Positions 1 to 7,895 of a stretch of DNA of 60,000 bases are shown here, in pieces; position 1 is the stretch's first letter, and each line of letters opens with the position of its first letter. Under the pieces are notes generated by a model. That model had not been told where the DNA came from. It saw only the letters and a list, made by a program, of their open reading frames with translations, and did no database searches. The DNA is taken from positions 138,886,897 to 138,946,896 of the forward strand of contig NC_081407.1 of NCBI RefSeq assembly GCF_030272615.1, written 5' to 3'. Origin of the DNA: Cryptomeria japonica. Lineage: Eukaryota; Streptophyta; Pinopsida; Cupressales; Cupressaceae. Position numbers and translations under genes: made by a program.

Positions 1-98
1 ATGGATTTGGTCATAGGAGTTTTGAATGTAGGAAGAGTAAACCGGTGTCCTACAATAGTTTCAAAGATTCATCTTTCAATGAAAATGTGAAATGCTAT
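1..98 (+). pseudogene. Copia A gag fragment, zinc-knuckle end
   Basis: One plus-strand frame reads through to the edge of the Tat insertion and continues at 16366 after one copy of the 5-bp duplication. The joined frame contains CYNCQEFG, the first half of a CCHC RNA-binding knuckle of copia Gag. The second half (His and last Cys) is not clearly preserved. The Tat element therefore landed inside this knuckle. The rest of gag is upstream of the window. Confidence 0.7.
94..98. repeat. Target-site duplication of the Tat element, left copy
   Basis: GCTAT directly precedes the left LTR (starting TGTATATGG) and recurs directly after the right LTR. A 5-bp duplication is normal for Ty3/gypsy integration. 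Confidence 0.93.
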
Positions 99-868
99 TG
101 TATATGGTGAAAATGGATAGCAATAAACAACAATATTGAAAGACTAAAATGGATTCAACCACCAAACCCTAGCCTAACAATGAACAAAGATCCACCATAA
201 CATATGAAGATAACCTAAGACAATGCAAAATAACTCAAAAATCACAAAGATTATACCATCACATGTCCACTAGGGTTTTGATCTCCATTCTTCCTATCTC
301 CATTGATCTTGTTTGATATGCTTGCTCTCAGATTTTTGTATGCACAAGAGCTCAACAAAGAACGGAATGTGGTTGCAAGTAGAATTGTAGTGTAGTCAAT
401 TGATCAAGTAGTTAGGGTTTGATAATGAAGAAAGCATCTCCTTAAATAGAAGACACAATAGAAAATGGAGGGTTAAGATTGAGAGGTGTAAAAAGAGAGG
501 TCGGCTAGGATTAGAGGGTAGGTATAAGAAATACCAAAATAATGAAAGAGGTAGGTAGTGTAGGAAATAAGAGATGAATGACATGTGTCATGTGTAGAAA
601 AAGGATAATGAATTAATTAAATAAATAAAGATTTATTTAATTAATAGAAGAAGTAGGACAATTAAATAAATAAAATATTTATTTAATTTAGGAAAGGGAT
701 AATTTAAATAAATAAATGTATTTATTTAAATGAGAAATAAGGCTAGAAGAGGATAAATGAATTAATTAAATAAATAAAGATTTATTTAATTAATAGAAGA
801 ATTAGGCTTAGATAATTAAATAAATAAAATATTTATTTAATTAGACATGACAATTTTGAGTGTCTACA
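99..868 (-). repeat. 3' LTR of the Tat element
   Basis: A 770-bp repeat that looks identical to 15591-16360, with TG...CA ends. In the element's own orientation it starts at 868 with TGTAGACACTC. Its first part (U3) holds five AT-rich palindromes, and a TATA-like TATTTAAG lies near 441-450. The 62-codon reading frame at 396-584 on the minus strand occurs identically in both LTRs and is probably not a gene. Confidence 0.95.
610..842. repeat. Five AT-rich palindromes in the LTR (U3)
   Basis: Inverted repeats built from TTAATTAAATAAATAAA-like arms lie near 612-645, 660-688, 702-731, 760-797 and 814-842. The arms are 12-14 bases with loops of two to six bases. The first and fourth are nearly the same, and the second and fifth are nearly the same, so the block looks like a partial duplication. 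In the element's orientation they begin about 25 bases inside the LTR. The same block lies in the right LTR, offset by 15,492 bases. Confidence 0.85.
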
Positions 869-882
869 TTTTGCCCCTCTTT
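869..882 (-). other. Polypurine tract of the Tat element
   Basis: On the minus strand AAAGAGGGGCAAAA directly precedes the 3' LTR. This is the expected site and composition for the primer of plus-strand DNA synthesis. Confidence 0.85.
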
Positions 883-1114
883 GAGACAATGCGGCTTGTC
901 GCGTTGTTTCAAAGAAGATAAGATGAACTGATACAGAGTTGCCCCAGTATGGGAATGATATGCCCCCTCGAGAGATTGGATGAAAAATGTCTGAAAAGAT
1001 TGCAGACAATCTCTCGATAAGAAAGATGGAATAGAATGGGTTAAGCGAATAATGTGACAAAGTCACAGGATGAAGAATACTGACTCGGGAAATGAAAGGC
1101 AGGGCTAGGGTAGG

Positions 1115-1124
1115 CTATAAGATA
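1115..1124 (+). promoter_or_regulatory. TATA-like box ahead of the antisense PMD gene
   Basis: CTATAAGATA lies about 100 bases before the candidate first ATG at 1214, in the stretch between the LTR and the gene. It would drive transcription into the element, opposite to gag-pol. This is inferred from position and sequence only. Confidence 0.4.
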
Positions 1125-1397
1125 GACCACGGGCAAAAGACATCCTCATTGTCATCCACACCCATAGAAGATCACAGTGCAGAGCGAGAAAAGAGCAGCA
1201 GCAGTCAGCAGCGATGGCATTCGTTCCTAGATTCGACCGTGTCCGCCGATTCCAGCGACCAGCCGATGCAGGATAGCCGGTAAGTACCCGAAAACCTCCT
1301 CGTACTTTCACGCATTTCGAGTTTTGTCATAAATGCATGTTTAGGAGCAATAAATGCGCTAGAAATAGGATAGTTTAAAAGTGCAAAAACGCGCAAC

Positions 1398-1703
1398 CGC
1401 GTCTGTGTCAGCGCCAGGCGCGTCTGTGTCCAACAGGCGCGTCTGTGTCGGATCCAGGCGCGTCTGTGCCTGGAACCGCGTTTGTGTTGAATGCGGACGC
1501 GTTTGTGAAATGTAGCAGCGTCTGTGATTTTTAATAGTGTTTATGTCATGTGGGGACATCTGTGTTCCCTGGTCGCGTTTGTGTCTGGCATAGGCACGTT
1601 TGTGTTCAAAAAGCGCGTCTGTGTTGCAGAGGCGCGTGTATGCAGTCTATAAGCGCGTTTATGAGTTAAAAGCGCGTGTGTGTTGAAACAGTGCGTTTGT
1701 GTG
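1398..1703 (+). repeat. Array of about 16 CGCGTCTGTGTC-like motifs, about 20-bp period
   Basis: Degenerate copies of CGCGTYTGTGTY start at about 1398, 1419, 1438, 1459, 1477, 1498, 1517, 1536, 1556, 1574, 1595, 1614, 1633, 1654, 1673 and 1692. Steps are 18-21 bp, mean 19.6, and often alternate 21 and 19. The spacer between motifs is not conserved. The step is not a multiple of three, so peptides in this stretch rich in TQTR/TDA are by-products. The first copies are the best preserved. Confidence 0.9.
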
Positions 1704-1830
1704 TTTAAATGCATGGTTTTAGTCCTGTAGGTCAAATCGGCAGTTCTGTGATGAACATACGCTGTCGATTGGATAAGCTGCTGAGAGGATACACTCAAGC
1801 AGGTCCTCTAGGAAGATTTAGGATAGATCA

Positions 1831-2073
1831 AGGCACTTTGTGATGAACAGGGAACACCAAGATAGACAGCACTTTGTGATGAACAGGGAGTGCGAATGTG
1901 AGTGACACTTTGTGATGAACAGGGAATGTCACACACGTAGTACTTTGTGATGAACAGGGAGTACTACTAGGATAAATAGCAACACTTTGTGATGAACAGT
2001 GAGTGTCACTAGGGTAGATAGCCATATGCATTTAGATAGCGAGTAGCATTTTGTGATAAACAGTGAATGCCAC
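1831..2073 (+). repeat. Array of six repeats with constant core and covarying arms
   Basis: A core TTTGTGATGAACAGGG (last two copies ...CAGTG, the sixth with GATAAA) begins near 1837, 1873, 1909, 1944, 1985 and 2050. In copies 2-6 the core is flanked by complementary arms that differ between copies: GCACT/AGTGC, GTGACA/TGTCAC, GTAGTACT/AGTACTAC, ACACT/AGTGT, and GTaGCATT/AATGCcAC. Copy 1 has weak arms. Paired arms that change together suggest stem-loops with a loop of about 15 bases. A coding explanation is unlikely because spacing and frame vary. Confidence 0.85.
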
Positions 2074-4056
2074 GATAACTGACAAGATTGATTTGCTTGA
2101 CTGCAGGAGTATTTGCCGATGTTGGAGTCACGGGAGAGATTCCCGTCGACTCAGAGACTGCGACCAGAGTTGTCTATCCAGGACATGATTTCCGTTGAGG
2201 AGATGGGTCTCACACATATGCTCTATGTGCCCGAGTTTCGGGCAAACATGGGGTTGTTGACTGCGTTGGCCGAGAGATGGCACTCAGAGACATGCACGTT
2301 TCACCTGCCGATGGGTGAGATGACAGTGACATTGGAGGATGTATACAGGATATTACATGTTCCCATTGATGGAGAGTTGATCCCCTACGACCGTGACGGT
2401 GACAGGGAGGCCTTGAGACGGGTTTTTCAGGATCCTGAGTTGGAGATGTGAGCAGGTCATGTAGCCTGGGACACCATGACTGCCACAGGATTAGCATTGC
2501 CGGCAGTTGTTGGGGGAGTCATCAGTGGATACTTGTGTCCAGACAGGGCCACACGAGGATTAGCGGTGGGTTGGGGAGGGGCCTTGGAGACGATGATGGC
2601 AGAGCACACTAGGTATGCATGGGGGCCATGTGTCCTAGCACATTTGTATTATGAGCTGCATCAGTTTGTATACCATGGATCAGTGGGTTTGGGCTGCGGT
2701 GTGACTCTCTTGCAGGTGTGGGCCTATGAGCACCTTCCCATCACACGACCGATTCACTTCAGAGGCAGAGGACAGGGACAGAGTTTTGTGCACCTATATG
2801 CCATGATTACATCCCAGCCTCGGATTGGGAGATTGGAGCACTGGAGGAGAGTCATTGATGACATTGACATGGTGATCTGGAGGCCGTACCTGGGGTGCGA
2901 GGAGTGGGAGGACGACGCATTGGAGCTGCCCTACACCTTCCGGAGCAGGTACCTGATTGGGCGGACGCCCTATATATTAGAGAGACAGCTGGTGGACAGG
3001 GTATGCAGGCAGTATGGCAGGATTCAGAGGATGCCACGAGGCTCGGGCATGTATGCCCGTACGGTCAGAGATCAGGTGCAGTTTGGCCCACTGTTATCCT
3101 ATGATCAGGCAGTGATGCAGCTAGCGGAGATGATGCCGATGCCATGGGACATGTGGCCAGAGGTAGATGATGCAGGGATGGACACAGAGTACTCTGCGTA
3201 CTGGGCAGAGCATCCATTTCCTAGATTGACAGATCCAGCAGAGCCAGTGGATGGAGAGGGTGGAGGAGAGGATGATGATGGAGGAGGGGATGGAGGTAGG
3301 GGCCGGCAGAGGCGGAGGGGAGTGGTGGGAGAGAGACGGGTAGCACCTCGGAGGGAGGGAGGATAGGAGAGAGCAGCTCCAGTGGTGAGAGGACGGGGTG
3401 GACTGCCCCTACAGGTGCCAGCAGCACAGGGTCCCAGAGAGGGACAGAGACAGGTGTAGCCAGAGGGACAGAGACAAGTACAGCCACAGGTACCTATACA
3501 GGCACAGGGACAGGTGCAGGCAGAGGCGCAGGGACAGGCACCTGTAGAGGAGGAGCCACAGGCAGGGACGGAGAGCGGAGACTCTGAGGAGGATGAGGTG
3601 CTTAGGCTGCGGGAGATCTGCCAGGGCCAGGCAGATGAGATTGAGGATTTGGTTCGAGAGAGGAACCACCTCAGGATCAGGGTCCGAGATACAGAGCGGG
3701 AGAGGGATCAGGCCATCCAGAGATACACCGAGGCCGAGACAGCTCTGAGGGCAGGTAGGCGGGCAGCAGAGGATGCAGGGGCAGGCTACGCATATGTTTT
3801 GCGAGCCGGAGAGGAGATCGCCTACTGGAGGGATCTATACTATGCAGCCGTGCCAGCAGATCAGCGGGCTAGGAGCTTTCATAGATCGTCGCGCACAGCG
3901 ACGGCTACGGGAGGGAGCCGCAGGAGACAGGCATCCAGCGGTGGGGTTATGGGGCCTCCACCACCACCAGAGAGACAGGGGGATCCAGGGGCGGGTCCAT
4001 CTACAGCTCAGACTCCGTCGAGGCGAGGTGGCTCCGAGGGAGGGAGTTCCTCATAG

Positions 4057-5759
4057 CTATAGTGGGCTCCCATTGTATCAGTATATGTACCATTATTGTA
4101 TTGTAGACACCTGCGGGTGATTCTTTTGTAGCCATATGATTCTTTTGACATCATTGTATTATGACACATTTGATTATATATGAGATGATTCATTTTTGCG
4201 GCAGCGATATGCACGTGTACCTTATGTGATGAAATGTTCTTATGTGATGCTTATGATATGGATGCAAATATGTATATGATGCAATGCAATATATTTTTGT
4301 TTTTTTATGTTGTATATGTGATGCATGATGCAACTGTAAATGTATGTAATGCAAATGAATATGATAATGCAAATGATTATTTACATAATGAAAAGGTGAG
4401 ATGTGCTAACATGTGTTGTATGCAGGATGTGATGCAATTGTAATATCTATATGTATGTATGAAATGCTTATATGTGGTGATGTAGGTGTAACGATATGAA
4501 ATGCAAATATTTTTGGTGTGTCATTATACTCAGTCATGTGATAGCAGGCTACGCGGACTCGAGAAGGACAATGGAAGTCAATCAAGAAAGGGAGATGGAA
4601 GACAGAAGATATGAACGTGAAAGAGCTTCTTGTGCATTATCATCATTGAGCTTTATTATGGCAGAATAGGTTATGACAATCGAGGCATTTGTTCGGCCCA
4701 GAAAGTCATTGTACCTGTTTGCATGGAGATAAGACAGTCACAAACAAGGAATGCCCCAGTTCATACTAGACTCACAGTGTCCTCATATCCTTGGACAAGT
4801 CATAGCATTACTAAAAGACAATCCACAGACAGCAAATGCAAATAAGTGACGATACCCCATCCTCGCCTTTCTAGTCAAAGACATCCTAGAGATAGAATCT
4901 CTAGTCAAAGACATCCTGGAAAAGCTAAAAGACATGTCACCATAAAGATAAAATCAAAAGAAAACCAAGACTCGACACCAACATCCACTGTAGTCCTCAA
5001 GTTTAGTGTCTCTTGTCACTTGTTTAAGTCTTATTCGATTGTGGTCACGATGTTCACTTTCACAAAAAGGATAGATAGCACTGAACCATATGTTGTCTGA
5101 GTCTGTTAAAAGATTTGATTTTGTTGAAGCCCATTGTTGCTGCTGTGTCTCCTTTGAAACTGACTGGATCCATGAAACTGATACCTTATTGCGGAGAAGA
5201 CGAAACTTTTATTGTGGATTGTGCGCGGATAGACTGAAGAAAGCTGTACTCCTCGAAACATGTGATGTTCTCAGTTCCACACCCATTACTAGACGTAGGA
5301 ATTGGCCGTAGTCACAAATAGGATCTGATTTATTATGGATGGAAAAGGGAGTGAAAGGGGGAGGGTTATGGATGGCTAACCAATCTTGGGTAGATCAATA
5401 ACAAGCCATGATGGGAATGGGCAAGTTTATTGTGAACGAATAAGTTGTGAGTGTGTGCAAAGTGAAAGGATGAAAGTGATTCCTGAAGGAGGGAGGAGCA
5501 AAGTCCCTACGCATAGCGCTGGTGACCCAGTTTTCACCATGGTACTTGCCCAGGGCGCCACCGAAGTGGTTTTCACCGTTGGACGAAATTATTTCTCTTT
5601 ACTTTTTTTCGATTTTTCAATTTTTTTGTTGTCACAAGGCGCCTGTTTGCCAGGTTTTCACCAAGTAACGATTTTTTTGTTTTATAATTTATTTTTTTGT
5701 ATTTTTGAATTTTTTTGATTTTTTTTTGTATTTTTGAAATTAGGATACTCAAAAAGAGC
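4057..5759. other. Non-coding stretch between the PMD gene and the end of pol
   Basis: No supported gene. The part at 4140-4520 is AT-rich with many ATG/TGATGCAAATG-like words. The part at 4600-5560 is of mixed composition with no recognisable domain. Near 5536-5667 two related words, GGGCGCCACCGAAGTGGTTTTCACC-like and AGGCGCCTGTTTGCCAGGTTTTCACC-like, flank T-rich runs that continue to 5735. The PMD and gag-pol transcripts would converge here, so terminators for both are expected, but I cannot point to one. Confidence 0.5.
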
Positions 5760-7895
5760 TTATGTGTAGAACCTGCGAAGGTGCATGCTGTTGATAGGAT
5801 CCTCCAAGGGTTCACCTTCTGTAGTTGAGAGCTGATATGCCCCAGATCCATATGCTGTTGTGATGATGTAAGGACCCAGCCAGTTGGGTTCAAATTTGCC
5901 CTTCTTTTCTCTGTCTTGTTGATTCTTGGGGTTCTCTCTGAGGACTAAGTCACCTACCTCAAATGTGCGAGGCTTGACCTTGTGATTGTAACTGCGACTC
6001 ATTCGTTGTTGGTAAGCCTTGAGATGATTAAAAGCAGTGTGTCGTCGTTCCTCCAGCAGTTCTAGTTCTTGTAAGCGAGAGACCCTGTAGTCTTCATCGT
6101 TGATTATGTTTCTCAAGGAGACCCGTAAAGAAGGTAACTCGACCTCAATAGGCAAGATGGCTTCAGCGCCGTAGACAAGTGAGTAGGGTGTAGCTCCTGT
6201 AGGTGTGCGGACACTGGTACGATAGGCCCAAAGTGCGGGATTGAGTTGGACATGCCAGTTACGGCCAGCGTCGTCGACTGTCTTTTTAAGTATTTTGAGA
6301 ATTGTTTTGTTAGATGCCTCAGCTTGGCCATTACCTTGGGGGTAATATGGTGTGGAGAAACGATGAGAGATATGGAAGCGCTCACAGAGTTCACGAACAT
6401 CCTGGTTCTTGAAAGGACGCCCGTTATCGGTAATAATGGAAGTAGGAATCCCGTATCGGCAAATGATGTAGTTCAGGATAAAAGTAGCGATTTGTTTCCC
6501 AGTAACTTGTGTGAGAGGCACAGCTTCAATCCACTTTGTGAAATACTCTGTGGCTGTGATAATGAATTTATGTCCATTGGAAGAAGGAGGGTGAATCTTG
6601 CCTATGAGATCGAGTCCCCACTGACAAAAGGGCCAAGGAGATGCAAGTGGTTGTAGTTCCTGCACTGGTGCATGTATGAGGTCTCCATGAATTTGACACT
6701 GCTTACACCTCTTGACAAACTGATATGCATCTTTTTCCATAGTAGGCCAGTAGTATCCAGTCCTGATGAGTTTCCTGGCCAAGGTAGGACCACTAGTATG
6801 TGGACCACATATCCCTTCGTGCACTTCTCGTAACGCAATCTGAGCTTCGTCACTCTCTAAACATCTAAGGAGGGTGCCATCTAGACCTCGTCGGTATAGG
6901 ATATCAGCTAGGATAACGTATCGGGAGGATTGGCGGATGAAAGTGCGGCGTTGGTTGTTCGATAAATCGGGAGGTAAGATGTTGTCGCGAAGGTATGTGA
7001 ATATGGAACCATATAACTGGGATTCAGGACCAACAACACATATCATTTCCGTAGGAGTGATCTCATATGATGGAATCAACAGGTTGTCCACCAGGAACTC
7101 ATAGCAGGTCTCATTTTGCGGTAGGTCAATGAGCGAAGCAATTGTAGCCATGGCATCAGCAGCACGATTCTGTTCTCTTGGTATTTGCTCAAACTCTATC
7201 TTTGCAAAGTGCTGTTTCAGATCATCTACCAGTTGTTTGTAAGGCATTAGCTTTTCATCTTTTGTTTGATAATCATCAGTTGCTTGACGGATGACAAGTT
7301 GAGAATCCCCAAAAACACGAAGTTCTTGGATCTTCCACTGAACTGCAATTCTTAACCCCGTTGTTAATGCCTCGTATTCCGCTATATTGTTGGTACAAGG
7401 AAATGATAAGCGGTATGACTTTGGTATAGAATCGCCTTGGGGAGTTATAAAGAGTATACCCGCTCCTGCCCCATGCTGTGTGTATGAGCCATCAAAGTAT
7501 AGTTGCCATGGCTTTGCAGGTGATATTGTTAGAATGGACTCATCTGGAAATTCTGACTGTAGAGGAACATCATCTATCATGGGAGCATCTGTCAGTTGAT
7601 CTGCGATGGCTTGTCCTTTTATGGCTTTTCTGTCCACGTATTCAATGTCGAATTCACTCAAAATCATTACCCACTTGGCCAGTCGCCCAGTAAGTGTAGC
7701 TTTGTTGAGCAGATATTTTAGTGGATCAATTCTGGCAATCAACTTGGTCTTGTGAGTAAGCATGTAATGTCGTAATTTTTGTGAAGCGAAGACCACAGCG
7801 AGACATGCACGCTCAATTGGTGTGTAGTTCAGCTCATATCCCACCAATGTGCGACTGATATAGTAGACTGCTTTTTCCTTGCCGTCAGGTATTTG
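5760..7895 (-). CDS. Tat pol, second part: two RNase H domains and integrase
   Basis: This continues the frame of the RT segment after one in-frame TAG (7896-7898). The first methionine is at 7847, giving 695 residues. Residues 1-90 are the retroviral-type RNase H tail of RT (YTPIERACLAVVFA). A second RNase H follows, with YFDGS (D119), a Glu in NNIAEYEAL, GDSQL (D181) and REQNRAADA (D231). Such a second RNase H is a recognised trait of Tat elements. Integrase follows: zinc-binding H343, H349, C380, C383, then D414 (GLDLIG), D474 (ITDNGRPF) and E510 (GNGQAEASN), a D-D35-E spacing. The C-terminus (VGDLVLRENP) is the usual integrase tail, with no chromodomain. All catalytic residues are present, so only the upstream stop threatens function. 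Integrase would insert the cDNA in the nucleus. Confidence 0.93.
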   Translation of the reverse strand, partial: QIPDGKEKAVYYISRTLVGYELNYTPIERACLAVVFASQKLRHYMLTHKTKLIARIDPLKYLLNKATLTGRLAKWVMILSEFDIEYVDRKAIKGQAIADQLTDAPMIDDVPLQSEFPDESILTISPAKPWQLYFDGSYTQHGAGAGILFITPQGDSIPKSYRLSFPCTNNIAEYEALTTGLRIAVQWKIQELRVFGDSQLVIRQATDDYQTKDEKLMPYKQLVDDLKQHFAKIEFEQIPREQNRAADAMATIASLIDLPQNETCYEFLVDNLLIPSYEITPTEMICVVGPESQLYGSIFTYLRDNILPPDLSNNQRRTFIRQSSRYVILADILYRRGLDGTLLRCLESDEAQIALREVHEGICGPHTSGPTLARKLIRTGYYWPTMEKDAYQFVKRCKQCQIHGDLIHAPVQELQPLASPWPFCQWGLDLIGKIHPPSSNGHKFIITATEYFTKWIEAVPLTQVTGKQIATFILNYIICRYGIPTSIITDNGRPFKNQDVRELCERFHISHRFSTPYYPQGNGQAEASNKTILKILKKTVDDAGRNWHVQLNPALWAYRTSVRTPTGATPYSLVYGAEAILPIEVELPSLRVSLRNIINDEDYRVSRLQELELLEERRHTAFNHLKAYQQRMSRSYNHKVKPRTFEVGDLVLRENPKNQQDREKKGKFEPNWLGPYIITTAYGSGAYQLSTTEGEPLEDPINSMHLRRFYT

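Larger units (their letters stand above)
1280..2106 (+). other. Predicted intron of the PMD gene
   Basis: The donor is GTAAGTACC after CCG and the acceptor is TTTGCTTGACTGCAG. Both fit plant consensus, and the junction keeps phase 0 into the PMD frame. The intron contains both tandem arrays described below and has no PMD coding. No transcript evidence is available from sequence alone. Confidence 0.55.
1214..4056 (+). pseudogene. Antisense plant-mobile-domain (PMD) gene carried by the retrotransposon
   Basis: Exon 2 (2107-4056) is one long plus-strand frame. It starts with the PMD hallmark: a predicted helix with ERWHSETCTFHLPMGEMT, then TLEDVYRILHVPIDG, and later LLQVWAYEHLP and an EEWEDDALELPYTFRSRYL segment. 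A Gly/Asp/Arg-rich linker, a Gln-rich stretch (about 3420-3560) and a charged coiled coil (about 3590-3770) follow. PMD proteins such as Arabidopsis MAIN and MAIL1 act in genome stability and silencing, and PMDs also occur in transposable elements. Exon 1 is inferred: an ATG at 1214 and donor CCG|GTAAGT at 1279/1280 join in phase to an acceptor ending CTGCAG at 2106. Four isolated stops interrupt it: TAG 1274, TGA 2449, TAG 3364, TAG 3457. The frame is otherwise open, which suggests recent loss or suppression. I know no function for it in the element. Confidence 0.8.

Noticed and set aside
396-584. A 62-codon frame present in both Tat LTRs
   Set aside because: Its presence in duplicate is due to LTR identity. 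It is hydrophobic, has no domain, and sits in regulatory DNA.
1359-1798. Minus-strand frames rich in TQTR/TDA/HTR words; similar frames at 13816-14070 and 15199-15612 on the plus strand
   Set aside because: They are translations of the 20-bp motif array. The step is not a multiple of three, so the reading phase drifts and there is no conserved peptide repeat.
1828-2031. Minus-strand frame with repeated FPVHHKV
   Set aside because: It is the translation of the covarying-arm repeats. Spacing of 35-65 bases and changing frame argue against a protein.
1398-2073. The two arrays as a CRISPR or a minisatellite
   Set aside because: CRISPR does not occur in plant chromosomes and there are no uniform spacers. 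A plain minisatellite would conserve spacer and arm sequence, which is not the case.
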